Part shown: in pieces, positions 7,933 to 16,485 of the stretch
Layout: each line of letters starts with the position of its first letter
How positions within the stretch are numbered: the first letter of the stretch is position 1
NCBI RefSeq assembly: GCF_036867415.1
Contig: NZ_JBAJHU010000003.1
Location: 186,001 to 250,000 of the forward strand
Reading direction: 5' to 3'
DNA from: Rossellomorea sp036867415
Lineage (GTDB): Bacteria; Bacillota; Bacilli; Bacillales; Bacillaceae_B
DNA: 64,000 bases
Position numbers and translations under genes: made by a program
Notes under the pieces: model-generated
The model's database searches: none
Told to the model about the DNA's origin: nothing
What the model saw: the letters and a program-made list of their open reading frames with translations, nothing else

Positions 7933-10900
7933 TTGAAAATCAGTGATTTTTCGATACGTCGTCCTGTTTTTACGATTGTGACGATGTTGTTAATATTGAT
8001 ACTGGGAGGAGTGTCTCTCCTCAGAATTCCTTTAAAACTTATTCCTGATTTGAATCCTCCCGTCGGTGTAGTTGTGACAAATTACCCCGGGGCAAGTCCG
8101 GAAGAGGTAGTGGAGAAAGTGACGAAGCCTCTGGAAGAGAGTCTTTCTACATTACCAGGAATGAAGAATATCCAGTCCACATCCAGAGAAGGCTCCAATT
8201 TTATCCTGCTTGAATTTTCATGGGCAACTTCGATTGATGATATAGAAAACGATGTCCTTCAGAGAATGGATCAAGCTCCATTGCCAGACGGTGCACAAGA
8301 ACCAAGGTTTTTAAAATTTGATCCTGCTCAATTCCCAATCATTCAAGTGTCATTAAGAGAAGAAGGGAAAGGGGATAATCTAAAAACTCTTTCTGAGAAA
8401 TTGAAATTGGAGCTCACTCGTGTAGAGGGAGTTGCGAATGTAAATGTATCCGGATCTTTCAATGATGAGGTTGTCATCGAATTGGATCAGCAGGCATTAA
8501 AAAAGAATAAGCTGAAGCAAACAGATATTGTCAATTCCATCAGGGCCAATAACGTGACGTCTCCGGGTGATACCATTGAAACAGATGGACAGACATTGAC
8601 GACCCGTGTCATAAGCCAATTGGAAAATGTAGATGAAATGAAAGAACTGGTAGTAGGTACAAATCCTCAGACAGGCAAACAAATCACATTGGAGGAGGTA
8701 TCCAGCGTGGAGCGGAAGGAAGAGAGTACAAACACTTCCACTCGTGCAAACAAGGAACCTGCCGTACTATTCAGTGTACTCCAGCAATCAGATGCTAATA
8801 CGGCATCCGTTTCAAAAGCATTTCAAAATGAATTGGACAGATTGCTGGAACAAGAACAATATAAATCGATCAAGGCCAATATTCTTTTTGATCAGGGAGA
8901 TTATATTTCGAAAGCGATAGGTAATATAACCAACTCATTATTGATTGGCGGAGCATTTGCCATGCTGGTACTTTTCATGTTCCTGAAAAACGTGAAGAGT
9001 CCGTTGATTATAGGGGTGGCGATTCCTTATTCGGTCATAGTCACTTTCGTCCTGATGTTCTTTGCGGACTTTACATTGAACATCATGACGCTCGGTGCCC
9101 TGGCACTTGGAATCGGGATGCTTGTCGATAATGCCATTGTTGTAATCGAAAATATCTATAGACATCTTTCTTTGGGAAAGGATGCAAGAACGGCTGCGAG
9201 TGAAGGGGCCAGAGAAGTTGGCGGAGCCATTACAGCATCCACATTAACCACTGTGGCAGTCTTTCTTCCAGTTGTGTTTATCTCAGGATTACTGGGAGAA
9301 TTATTTACCGAATTTGCACTGACCATTTCATTCAGTTTGATTGCTTCATTAGTCGTTGCGTTAACTGTTATACCAATGCTTGCAAGCAGACTCTTAAAGA
9401 AGCCTAAAGGGAATCTCGAAGCAAAGCGGCGGCGTTCAAAGACCCGCAAACGTTTTGTTCAGAGCATTAAATGGTCATTGCGTCACCGGGGCGTTGTATT
9501 GTTTATTACAACAATCACTCTAGTGGCAGGAGGATATGGACTGACGACTGTGGGCACTCAATTTTTACCTCCCACTGATGAGGGATTCTTCAATATGAGG
9601 GTGGAGTTGGAGAATGGTTCCTCCAAGGCAGAAACGGATAAAGTGGTAAAAGCGATCGAACAGAATTTAGAGACTCAGAAAGATGTAGCTGTTTTTGTCA
9701 GCCTTGTCGGAACTACCCAGGAGGAGTCTTTCAGAGGTTCAGAGAAAGGCAATGTAGCTGAAGTCTATGTCAAAATGAAACCGCTTGAAGACAGAGAGCG
9801 CTCGATCTTCCAATTTGCCGATGATATCAAACCGGAAATCGAAAAAGCGGCTCAAAAAGTAAATCACTCAGCTGAAGTGTCTTTCAATCTGCAGTCTACT
9901 TCAGGGACGAGTCCTCAAACATTAACGTTTAATGTAAGGGATACCGATAAGGGGCGACTGGATCATTCAGTTGACCGTATATTCGAAACACTGAAAGATA
10001 TGGATGATGTAACGGAGCTCAGTACAGATAAGATGGAAACAGTTAAAGAAGTACAAATGGAAGTTAACAAAGACGAGGCCATAAAGCAGGGACTTGCCCC
10101 TGCACAAATCGGAACTGCCGTGCAAGACATCACGAGAGGAGTCCTGGCCACACAGATTGTAACAAAAAAATCTGATGTACTGAGTGTCTATGTACAGTAC
10201 GACAGGAATATTACAGAGAATCTCGATTCGCTTAAAAAGCTTCTCATCCCTAATGGCAGAGGTGAGTATATAGCATTGGCTTCAGTGGTGGACTTCAGTA
10301 TTGAAGATGGACCGGTCAGTATCCAACGAATTGATCAGCAGCATGCTGTACAATTCGATTTGACTTATTCATCCTCAACTAATTTGGGAACCATTTCAAA
10401 TGCAGTGGATGAAAAGATAGCGGGGCTGGATCTGCCAGATGCAACGCAGGTGTCATTCAGCGGTGACAGAGAGCTGTTGGAGGATTCCATTGATGATATG
10501 GCGATGGCACTTGGACTTGCGATCATCCTCGTATACTTGGTAATGGCTGCACAATTTGAGTCATTCAAATATCCATTCGTAATCATGTTCACTGTACCAC
10601 TGATGGTGATAGGGGTAGCTGTTTCCCTTACGATTACCAGGACACCAATCAGTATTTCTGCAATCATTGGGGTGATTGTACTGGCTGGTATCGTTGTTAA
10701 TAATGCCATTGTCATCGTAGACTATATCAATCAGCGCAAAGCAACGGCCGAGAACAGTTTCGAAGCAATAGTCGAAGCAGTTCAGGACCGTACGCGCCCG
10801 ATTCTGATGACTGCTCTTACTACCATCCTGGGTCTGCTTCCATTGGCTATGGGAATTGGCGAGGGTACGGAAATAAACCAGCCTATGGGTATCGCTGTTA

Positions 10901-11019
10901 TCGGAGGGCTTGTCAGCAGTACCTTATTGACCATCTATGTAATACCTGTCGTATATAGTTTCTTTGATAAAGAAACGAGGCGGATGAAAAAGAAAAAAAA
11001 ATATACCTATAAATTTTAG
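7933..11019 (+). CDS. swrC: RND-superfamily efflux pump, SwrC/YerP-like
   Basis: Inner-membrane proton-driven efflux pump of the AcrB/HAE1 type, about 1028 residues, with the usual duplicated layout: TM1, large extracytoplasmic loop, TM2-6, TM7, second loop, TM8-12. TM4 carries the proton-relay signature GMLVDNAIVVIENI, and the second half has GIVVNNAIVIVDYINQR. No membrane-fusion or outer-membrane partner is adjacent, as expected for a Gram-positive. An ATG at 7894 is in frame, but the strong ribosome site AAAGGGGAG (7918-7926) points to TTG 7933 (MKISDFSIRRPVF). B. subtilis SwrC confers surfactin self-resistance; the substrate here is unknown. The C-terminus is lysine-rich. Confidence 0.9.
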   Translation: MKISDFSIRRPVFTIVTMLLILILGGVSLLRIPLKLIPDLNPPVGVVVTNYPGASPEEVVEKVTKPLEESLSTLPGMKNIQSTSREGSNFILLEFSWATSIDDIENDVLQRMDQAPLPDGAQEPRFLKFDPAQFPIIQVSLREEGKGDNLKTLSEKLKLELTRVEGVANVNVSGSFNDEVVIELDQQALKKNKLKQTDIVNSIRANNVTSPGDTIETDGQTLTTRVISQLENVDEMKELVVGTNPQTGKQITLEEVSSVERKEESTNTSTRANKEPAVLFSVLQQSDANTASVSKAFQNELDRLLEQEQYKSIKANILFDQGDYISKAIGNITNSLLIGGAFAMLVLFMFLKNVKSPLIIGVAIPYSVIVTFVLMFFADFTLNIMTLGALALGIGMLVDNAIVVIENIYRHLSLGKDARTAASEGAREVGGAITASTLTTVAVFLPVVFISGLLGELFTEFALTISFSLIASLVVALTVIPMLASRLLKKPKGNLEAKRRRSKTRKRFVQSIKWSLRHRGVVLFITTITLVAGGYGLTTVGTQFLPPTDEGFFNMRVELENGSSKAETDKVVKAIEQNLETQKDVAVFVSLVGTTQEESFRGSEKGNVAEVYVKMKPLEDRERSIFQFADDIKPEIEKAAQKVNHSAEVSFNLQSTSGTSPQTLTFNVRDTDKGRLDHSVDRIFETLKDMDDVTELSTDKMETVKEVQMEVNKDEAIKQGLAPAQIGTAVQDITRGVLATQIVTKKSDVLSVYVQYDRNITENLDSLKKLLIPNGRGEYIALASVVDFSIEDGPVSIQRIDQQHAVQFDLTYSSSTNLGTISNAVDEKIAGLDLPDATQVSFSGDRELLEDSIDDMAMALGLAIILVYLVMAAQFESFKYPFVIMFTVPLMVIGVAVSLTITRTPISISAIIGVIVLAGIVVNNAIVIVDYINQRKATAENSFEAIVEAVQDRTRPILMTALTTILGLLPLAMGIGEGTEINQPMGIAVIGGLVSSTLLTIYVIPVVYSFFDKETRRMKKKKKYTYKF

Positions 11020-11070
11020 AGAAAGGTTATCCGGGGCAGTCACTCTGCTCAGGGTAACTTTTCTCATTTC
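11019..11070 (+). terminator. Terminator of the RND pump gene
   Basis: GAGAAAGGTTA (11019-11029) pairs with TAACTTTTCTC (11055-11065), with an inner GGGCAG / CTGCTC stem. It overlaps the stop codon. Confidence 0.65.
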
Positions 11071-11187
11071 TTATTATTGGCAGAGGCAGAATAGTGTCGA
11101 AAGAACCTTTAATAAAGAAACATTCGTAATAATTAGGAGGGTAATGGTAAAAATAAGCGGAGATACATCTCTAGGAGGACTTTCAAG

Positions 11188-11292
11188 ATGTCACTTTCCC
11201 TTAATCTACATATCAGTCGGACGACAGGTTCGTATAAATATCTTTCACTTAGGAAGCGTAATCCATTTCTCTTCAAAAGAGGATATCTATGA
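11188..11292 (+). CDS. 34-residue basic peptide coupled to the next gene
   Basis: A short ORF with an excellent ribosome site (AGGAGG at about 11174-11179, nine bases before ATG 11188). Its TGA (11290-11292) overlaps the ATG of the next gene in an ATGA junction. The peptide is basic (10 Arg/Lys/His in 34) with aromatic residues and no membrane segment. It could be a real microprotein or a leader whose translation controls the membrane protein gene. The strong ribosome site and exact coupling are visible; function is unknown. Confidence 0.5.
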   Translation: MSLSLNLHISRTTGSYKYLSLRKRNPFLFKRGYL

Positions 11293-11750
11293 AGAAATCC
11301 ATAACGAAAACAGAAGGAATTCTTTGGAGTATTGCACTGCCTGGATTTCCTCAACTACTGGCTGGCCTTTGGTTTAAGGGAACATTGTTTGTATTACTGG
11401 AAATCATCATCAATGTCCAGAGTAATTTCAATCAGGCAATTATGTATAGCTTTCTTGGAGAAACACATAAAGCTGCATCTGTGATCGACTATCAGTGGCT
11501 GATGTTTTATCCGTGTCTTTATATGTTTGCAATGTGGGATGCGTATAAACTTGCTCTCGAAAAGGCAGAAGAATATGCTTATCTGCCATTTGTGCTGTCG
11601 GCTTACTTAGTCACGGTGGGGCTCATGTATTCTCCAAAAGTATATGTATTCGGAACATTCATTGGTCCCATTTTTTTTCCGATGATGTGTGTGATACCAG
11701 GTGTTCTTTTTGGACTGGCCATACGATCAATCCTGTTGAGATATCGGTAA
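11289..11750 (+). CDS. Small four-segment membrane protein of unknown function
   Basis: A 153-residue protein with about four hydrophobic segments (near residues 10-35, 60-78, 95-113 and 118-145) and basic termini (MKKSITK at the start, LLRYR at the end). Its ATG overlaps the stop of the 34-codon ORF upstream, and AAGAGGA lies six bases before it. No recognised domain. It is followed by the Mn2+ riboswitch region of a separate transcript. Confidence 0.75.
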   Translation: MKKSITKTEGILWSIALPGFPQLLAGLWFKGTLFVLLEIIINVQSNFNQAIMYSFLGETHKAASVIDYQWLMFYPCLYMFAMWDAYKLALEKAEEYAYLPFVLSAYLVTVGLMYSPKVYVFGTFIGPIFFPMMCVIPGVLFGLAIRSILLRYR

Positions 11751-11760
11751 GGCTGATTTC

Positions 11761-11789
11761 TTTACGGACTCCCTTTAATAAGATAAAAT
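11761..11789 (+). promoter_or_regulatory. Probable sigma-A promoter of the Mn2+ riboswitch transcript
   Basis: TTTACG (11761-11766), 17 bases, TAAAAT (11784-11789), about 25 bases upstream of the aptamer. Confidence 0.5.
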
Positions 11790-11814
11790 TATATTAAACA
11801 ATATACGTTTTCCT

Positions 11815-11950
11815 TTGACAAAGGGGAGTAGCTATGGGCTTCGGCCTAAACAAAGTCGTCATTTCATGGACATTTCCATCGGCTTTGTTGGCATATGTTG
11901 GATGTTAAGCAAGACCTTTGCCTATATATAGGCGAGGGTCTTTTTATTTT
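11815..11950 (+). promoter_or_regulatory. yybP-ykoY manganese riboswitch
   Basis: All core elements are present in order: AAAGGGGAGTAGC (from 11820), GTCGTCA (about 11868), the long internal stem with TGTTGG, and AAGCAAGACC (about 11907). The 3' part forms a terminator: AAGACC (11911-11916) and GGCGAGGGTC either side of a TATATA loop, then T-rich sequence. Mn2+ binding to this class lets transcription continue. It sits 58 bases upstream of a TerC-family gene, its classical target. Confidence 0.95.
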
Positions 11951-12007
11951 TATTAAATCCCTTGCCTATTGGAAAACTAATAGAGAATACAGGAGGGGCT
12001 ATAATAT

Positions 12008-12790
12008 ATGGATGCATCAATGTTATTGGAGTACGGGTGGGTCCTTCTCATCCTTGTTGGTCTCGAGGGGATCTTAGCGGCAGATAATGCAGTGGTCATG
12101 GCAGTAATGGTTAAGCATTTACCAGTGGAGAAAAGAAAAAAAGCTCTGTTTTATGGGTTATTTGGAGCATTTTTATTCAGATTCCTTGCTCTATTCATGA
12201 TTTCATTTTTGGTCGATGTATGGCAGGTGCAGGCAATTGGCGCACTTTACCTTTTCTACGTTGCCACTCATCATTTTATTAAAAAGAAAAAAGATGAAGG
12301 AGCAGTGGAAGGAGAACCGGCCGTTGCAAAAGGGGCGGGATTCTGGACAACGGTGGTGAAAGTGGAGCTGGCCGATATAGCGTTTGCTGTAGACTCAATG
12401 TTGGCAGCAGTTGCCCTTGCAGTCACTCTGCAGCCCACCGGATGGTTCCATATAGGAGGAATAGACGGGGGTCAATTTATCGTTATGTTCCTTGGCGGAG
12501 TGATTGGACTCGTTATCATGCGGTTTGCTGCAACTTGGTTCGTTAAATTGCTAGAGAAATATCCTACACTTGAGTCCACCGCATTCTTGATTGTTGGGTG
12601 GGTAGGGGTAAAGTTGGCAGTGTTCACTTTAGCCCATCCCGAAGTAGCAATCCTGGATCACCATTTTCCAGAATCAAAAGGCTGGAAAGCCGTGTTTTGG
12701 ACCATTCTTATACTCCTGGCAGCGGGGGGATATGTAATATCAAAAATGAAGGCAAAGAATTCAAAACAAAAAGAAGTGGAAACAGAATAA
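12008..12790 (+). CDS. ykoY: TerC-family manganese exporter, YkoY-type
   Basis: Integral membrane protein of 260 residues with about seven segments and the paired acidic TerC motifs EGILAADNAVVMA (about residues 20-32) and ELADIAFAVDSM (about 119-130), which are thought to coordinate the metal. TerC proteins of this type (YkoY/MeeY, YceF/MeeF) export Mn2+, partly to metallate secreted enzymes. The leader is a Mn2+ riboswitch, which fits. ATG 12008 is preceded by AGGAGGGG. The C-terminus is lysine-rich and cytoplasmic. Position next to sigI-rsgI matches ykoY in B. subtilis. Confidence 0.92.
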   Translation: MDASMLLEYGWVLLILVGLEGILAADNAVVMAVMVKHLPVEKRKKALFYGLFGAFLFRFLALFMISFLVDVWQVQAIGALYLFYVATHHFIKKKKDEGAVEGEPAVAKGAGFWTTVVKVELADIAFAVDSMLAAVALAVTLQPTGWFHIGGIDGGQFIVMFLGGVIGLVIMRFAATWFVKLLEKYPTLESTAFLIVGWVGVKLAVFTLAHPEVAILDHHFPESKGWKAVFWTILILLAAGGYVISKMKAKNSKQKEVETE

Positions 12791-12803
12791 TGTCTTAGTC
12801 CAG

Positions 12804-12845
12804 AAAGCTGATGGTGCGTTTATTCGTATCATCAGCTTTTTTTAT
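12804..12845 (+). terminator. Terminator of the TerC-family gene
   Basis: AAAGCTGATG (12804-12813) pairs with CATCAGCTTT (12830-12839), followed by seven T. Confidence 0.85.
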
Positions 12846-12911
12846 TCTCACTGGATAATGAGAGACCTTCTCTCTCGATTCAGCAAGAAATTTTCATCTT
12901 TATTTTTAGAT

Positions 12912-12936
12912 ACCCCCTCAAAAAAAAACTCACGAA
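12912..12936 (+). promoter_or_regulatory. Candidate sigma-I promoter of the DUF5667 gene
   Basis: ACCCCC (12912-12917), then an A-tract of nine (12920-12928), then CGAA (12933-12936), with 15 bases between the two elements. This matches the ACCCCC and CGAA boxes described for B. subtilis sigma-I promoters and the A-tract noted in clostridial ones. It lies 56 bases before the start codon, and sigI itself is 1.5 kb downstream. Confidence 0.6.
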
Positions 12937-12991
12937 CGTAATTCCTTTAATAGAGCGATCGCTTACAATAAAAAAATCAGAGGTGCTACAT

Positions 12992-14266
12992 ATGACAAAA
13001 CAAAAACAATTAAAAATCATGAAATCTACACTTGCTGTACTACTTGCAGGATCGGTTACGTTTTCAGGAACTTCTGCTTTTGCTAATTCGGATAGTGAAA
13101 GTTTTGAAACTGTAAATATCGATCAGAAAGAAACAGATTCAACTACAAACGTGCAAGTGAATGATGAGGCGAATATCGACTCAGTAAAAGAAGAAATCGA
13201 AAAACTAGAAGACTCTTCTGAAGCTCCATCTTTATTGCCAGGTGATTTCTTTTACTTCGCAAAGCTTGCATTAGAAAAAGTGAAGCTTGCATTCACAATG
13301 GATGAAAGCAAGGAAGCAAAGTTACTTGCTGAATACGCGGCCGAGCGTTTAGCAGAAGCAGAAGCTTTATTCCAAGCAGGACAAGAGGACGAAGCAATCG
13401 AAGCAATCAACAAAGCAATTGAAATGATGAATTCTTTCGGAGATAAATGGTCTGACGACGAAGTAACAGAAGAAGATTCGTCCATTGATGAGAACAAAGA
13501 AGGTACAGAAAAAGATTCTGCAACTGAAGAAGAAAAAACTGAAGAAGATACAACGACTGAAGAAGATACTGATACGGATGTAGACACGGATGAAACTACA
13601 GAAACAGAAGAAGATGCAACTGAAGAACCTGCTGATACAGAAGAAACCACTGATGAAACAACCAGCGAAGACAAAGAAACAGAAGAAATGAAAGAGCTTA
13701 TGTCTCAAAATATTGTTGCTTTAAGCGCTGCATTAGAAAAAGTGAAAAACCCTAAAGCTAAAGCAGCTTTACAAAAAAACATTGAGAAGAGTTATGCAAA
13801 ATTAGCTGAAAAGCTTGCTAAATTTGAAGAGAAATGGGCAAAAGAAGAGGAAGAAAAAGAGGAAGAAGTAACTGAAACTCCTGAAAAAGAAACAACAGAA
13901 ACCCCAACTGAAGAATCAACAGAAGCGCCAACTGAAGAAACCCCAACTGAAGAAATTGCTGAAGAAGGCCAGCCAGTTGAAGATAAGGAAGGAACTGAAG
14001 CGGCACCGTCACCAGCTAAGTCTCAAGAGAAAAAACAGGAAGTAAAAGCAGAGCGTAAAGCAAATCAACAGAGAGTAAAAGAACAGCGTGAAGAAAGAAA
14101 GCAGGAAGCGAAAGAACAACGCGATGCTGTGAAAGAAGAAAGAAAACAAGCTAAAGAGGATCGCAAAGAAAATAGAAGCCAAACAGAAAAGCTTGGCAAA
14201 AATGGTCATGGAAATGGGAACGGTCAACAAAAAGGGAATGGTCATAAAGGGAACGGAAATAACTAA
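12992..14266 (+). CDS. Secreted DUF5667 protein with acidic and basic low-complexity regions
   Basis: Exported 424-residue protein. A signal peptide runs to about residue 32 (cleavage after AFA). A DUF5667-type helical domain follows (LLPGDFFYFAKLALEKVK, then AKLLAEYAAERLAEAEALFQ, about residues 75-145), then a Glu/Thr-rich stretch (150-230), a second helical segment (235-280), another Glu/Thr/Pro-rich stretch, a Lys/Arg/Glu coiled-coil-like region (345-400) and a Gly/Asn/His tail. ATG 12992 is chosen because GAGGTG (12980-12985) is its ribosome site; the in-frame GTG 12983 lies inside that site. The sigma-I-like promoter and adjacency to sigI-rsgI suggest an envelope-stress role. Function of DUF5667 is unknown. 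Confidence 0.85.
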   Translation: MTKQKQLKIMKSTLAVLLAGSVTFSGTSAFANSDSESFETVNIDQKETDSTTNVQVNDEANIDSVKEEIEKLEDSSEAPSLLPGDFFYFAKLALEKVKLAFTMDESKEAKLLAEYAAERLAEAEALFQAGQEDEAIEAINKAIEMMNSFGDKWSDDEVTEEDSSIDENKEGTEKDSATEEEKTEEDTTTEEDTDTDVDTDETTETEEDATEEPADTEETTDETTSEDKETEEMKELMSQNIVALSAALEKVKNPKAKAALQKNIEKSYAKLAEKLAKFEEKWAKEEEEKEEEVTETPEKETTETPTEESTEAPTEETPTEEIAEEGQPVEDKEGTEAAPSPAKSQEKKQEVKAERKANQQRVKEQREERKQEAKEQRDAVKEERKQAKEDRKENRSQTEKLGKNGHGNGNGQQKGNGHKGNGNN

Positions 14267-14445
14267 TTTTGAGAGATGAAAAGAAAAGGATGAATCATCT
14301 TGCAGGATGAACACGATTAAACCATCAGTCTGAAGGGGAAAACTAAAGCGCTTTTTACCATCTTGTAGTAAACTAAGGGTTACTTAGTGGAAGCTATCGA
14401 GGGTGTAAAAGCTGTTTTAAGTGGCCCCTTCCTCTCTATTTTCCA

Positions 14446-14473
14446 TTGAAAAATGGCAGCTTATTAGTATAAT
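14446..14473 (+). promoter_or_regulatory. Sigma-A promoter of sigI-rsgI
   Basis: TTGAAA (14446-14451), 16 bases, TATAAT (14468-14473). No ACCCCC/CGAA pair was seen upstream of sigI. Confidence 0.6.
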
Positions 14474-14497
14474 AGTTTGCAGAATGGGGTGAGACTG

Positions 14498-15253
14498 ATG
14501 CTAAATTTATTACTATTTTTACTAACGGAAAAAAAGAAGAAGCCATCACTCGAGGAGTTGGCTGTAGGCATTCAACAAGGTGACGAGCAGCTGCTTAATA
14601 TGGTAATCAATGATTATAAACCATTCATCAAGAAAACTGTTTCTTCTGTTTGCAAGCGGTATATATATGAAAGCGATGATGAATTTAGCATCGGTCTTAT
14701 AGCATTTCATGATGCCATTTTTAAATATAATAATGAGCGTGGTTCTTCCATTATCAGTTTTGCAGAAGTGATCATCAAGCGCAAGGTAATTGATTACATC
14801 CGGAAGAATGGGAAGTTCCAGGATATTAGTATAGATCGGAACCTAATTGATGATGAGGAAGACTCACCCCGCTTAACTATCGAACAGGTCGTCTCTGTCG
14901 AGGAGTATGAAAAGCAGGAAGACAGTTTGAAAAGAAGAGAAGAGATCGTTGATTTTCAAGCTCAGCTCTCTAACTATAATCTGGCATTTATCGATCTTGT
15001 CGAGCAATCTCCAAAACACGAAGACGCCAGACTTAATGCAATCGAAATAGCAAGGACAGTCGTCACGTCAAATGACTTAATGAATTACCTGATGGAAAAG
15101 AAACGTTTACCTATAAAAAAACTAGAAAAACAGGTGAATGTGAGCAGAAAGACAATCGAGAGAAACAGAAAATACATAATTGCCATTTCTCTAATCATGG
15201 TTGGAGATTATGTGTACTTAAAGGATTACTTAAAAGGGCGGTTAGATATATGA
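14498..15253 (+). CDS. sigI: RNA polymerase sigma factor SigI
   Basis: Alternative sigma factor of the sigma-I group, which in B. subtilis responds to heat and envelope stress. About 251 residues, with a sigma-70 region 2 (DEFSIGLIAFHDAIFKYN and IISFAEVIIKRKVIDYIRKN) and a C-terminal SigI-specific DNA-binding part containing a helix-turn-helix (KLEKQVNVSRKTIERNRKYI). ATG 14498 (MLNLLL) fits GGGGTGAG seven bases upstream; the in-frame GTT-preceded start at 14477 lacks a site. The stop overlaps rsgI (ATGA), the conserved sigI-rsgI arrangement. Confidence 0.93.
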   Translation: MLNLLLFLLTEKKKKPSLEELAVGIQQGDEQLLNMVINDYKPFIKKTVSSVCKRYIYESDDEFSIGLIAFHDAIFKYNNERGSSIISFAEVIIKRKVIDYIRKNGKFQDISIDRNLIDDEEDSPRLTIEQVVSVEEYEKQEDSLKRREEIVDFQAQLSNYNLAFIDLVEQSPKHEDARLNAIEIARTVVTSNDLMNYLMEKKRLPIKKLEKQVNVSRKTIERNRKYIIAISLIMVGDYVYLKDYLKGRLDI

Positions 15254-16353
15254 AAAAAGGGATCATTATGGAAATAAGACGTGATGTACTCATTTTGATG
15301 ACGCCGGATGGACAGTTCATGAATGGTATGAAAACGCCAAATCAGCGCTATACGATTGGTGAAGAAATCCCCATCTTTCCTGTAAAGGGTGGCAGTCAGT
15401 TAAAGGTGAAGAGGAATTGGAAGACAGCTGCCTCAATACTGACAGCAGCGGTCCTTATCCTTACTCTTTTTTCAGTTTCTTTATTACAGAGCAATAAAGC
15501 GTATGCCTACGTTTCAGTGGACATTAATCCGAGTCTTGAACTTTCACTCAACAAGGAACAGCAAGTTATTGACATAGCCCCGTATAATGAAGATGGGGAA
15601 GTCATGATCGAGAAATTAGGGGATTGGGAAAGAGAAGATGTAAGTGTAGTTGCGGAAGAAATTCTCCGTATAAGCGAAAAACTTGGATATTTGAAAAAGG
15701 ATCAAAATGTATGGATTACTTCCACTTTTACAGATTTGTCCGAAAGTCAAACACATTCAGCTTTTCTTAAGGAGTTAAATGAGTTTGTTAAGCAATATAA
15801 CGATCAGCATAGTGCTGAAATCATCATGAAGGAAACAACAGAAGATATTAGAGAAGAGGCAATAAAGAAAGGTGTAACTGCAGGTACTCTCTTAAAAGAA
15901 ACGGTGAATAAAGAAAATGAGGTAATGGCCAATCCAGACAAGGATAAAGAAGAAATACCTTTAAAAGCCCCGGATGAAGGGAAAAAGGCAACAGTTCCAG
16001 CAGCATCCAATGGTGGAAAACAACAAGCAAAACAAGAAGAAAAAGATAAGAATACACCTAACGGTCTGCAACAAGATAAAAAAGCAGGCTACAATGAAAA
16101 TAGCAATAGCAAGAAAGATCAGAATCGTCCAGCCAATAGAGGCAAAGAAAACAACAAACAAAATGATGAATCACACAAGGATAGAAATCAATCTGATAAT
16201 CGCTCAAATCCAAACGAAACCAGATCAGATGATCGTGGGAATAATTCCAACGGACACGAAGGCAAATCAAACCATTATAAAAATAATGGGAACCATCAAC
16301 AAAAGGATGGAAGTGAACACAAAGGTAATGGCGAAAAGGGAAGAAATCACTGA
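15250..16353 (+). CDS. rsgI: Anti-sigma-I factor RsgI
   Basis: Membrane-anchored anti-sigma factor, 367 residues. The cytoplasmic RsgI_N domain (1-48, MKKGIIMEIRRDVLILMTPD) binds SigI; one membrane segment spans about 58-80. The extracytoplasmic juxtamembrane domain begins AYVSVDINPSLE, where the N93-P94 bond corresponds to the autoproteolysis site described for clostridial RsgI. Residues from about 225 are low complexity, rich in Lys, Asn, Gln, Asp and Gly, and end in an HKGNG-type tail. ATG 15250 overlaps the sigI stop; the later ATG 15268 would remove the conserved N-terminus. Confidence 0.93.
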   Translation: MKKGIIMEIRRDVLILMTPDGQFMNGMKTPNQRYTIGEEIPIFPVKGGSQLKVKRNWKTAASILTAAVLILTLFSVSLLQSNKAYAYVSVDINPSLELSLNKEQQVIDIAPYNEDGEVMIEKLGDWEREDVSVVAEEILRISEKLGYLKKDQNVWITSTFTDLSESQTHSAFLKELNEFVKQYNDQHSAEIIMKETTEDIREEAIKKGVTAGTLLKETVNKENEVMANPDKDKEEIPLKAPDEGKKATVPAASNGGKQQAKQEEKDKNTPNGLQQDKKAGYNENSNSKKDQNRPANRGKENNKQNDESHKDRNQSDNRSNPNETRSDDRGNNSNGHEGKSNHYKNNGNHQQKDGSEHKGNGEKGRNH

Positions 16354-16397
16354 TAAAGCTCTTTGCTGAGTGTTACTGAATAATTGCTATTAGATGA

Positions 16398-16430
16398 AAA
16401 GGCTCATTCATATTCGAATGAGCCTTTCGT
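16398..16430 (+). terminator. Terminator of sigI-rsgI
   Basis: AAAGGCTCATTC (16398-16409) pairs perfectly with GAATGAGCCTTT (16416-16427). The T run is short, so strength is uncertain. Confidence 0.75.
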
Positions 16431-16455
16431 TATCGGGGTTATATGTAAATAGTCA

Positions 16456-16471
16456 GCCGGCAGCTGCCGGC
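16456..16471. repeat. Perfect 16-base palindrome GCCGGCAGCTGCCGGC
   Basis: Self-complementary GC-rich palindrome 15 bases past the stop of the minus-strand SASP gene. It may be part of that gene's terminator, although the following minus-strand T tract is weak. Confidence 0.6.
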
Positions 16472-16485
16472 CGATCTTATCCATA

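Noticed and set aside
11144..11377. 77-codon frame overlapping the coupled small ORF and the membrane gene
   Set aside because: AGGAGGG is only two or three bases before its ATG, and the sequence is not protein-like. The frame at 11188 explains the signals better.
13252..13708. Long minus-strand frames opposite the DUF5667 gene
   Set aside because: They are Ser/Val- or Phe-rich translations of the repetitive Glu/Thr codons on the other strand and have no ribosome site.
14343..14360. TAAAGCGCTTTTTA as a cre site before sigI
   Set aside because: It shares the GCGC core, but the outer positions do not match the CcpA consensus, and there is no metabolic reason for it.
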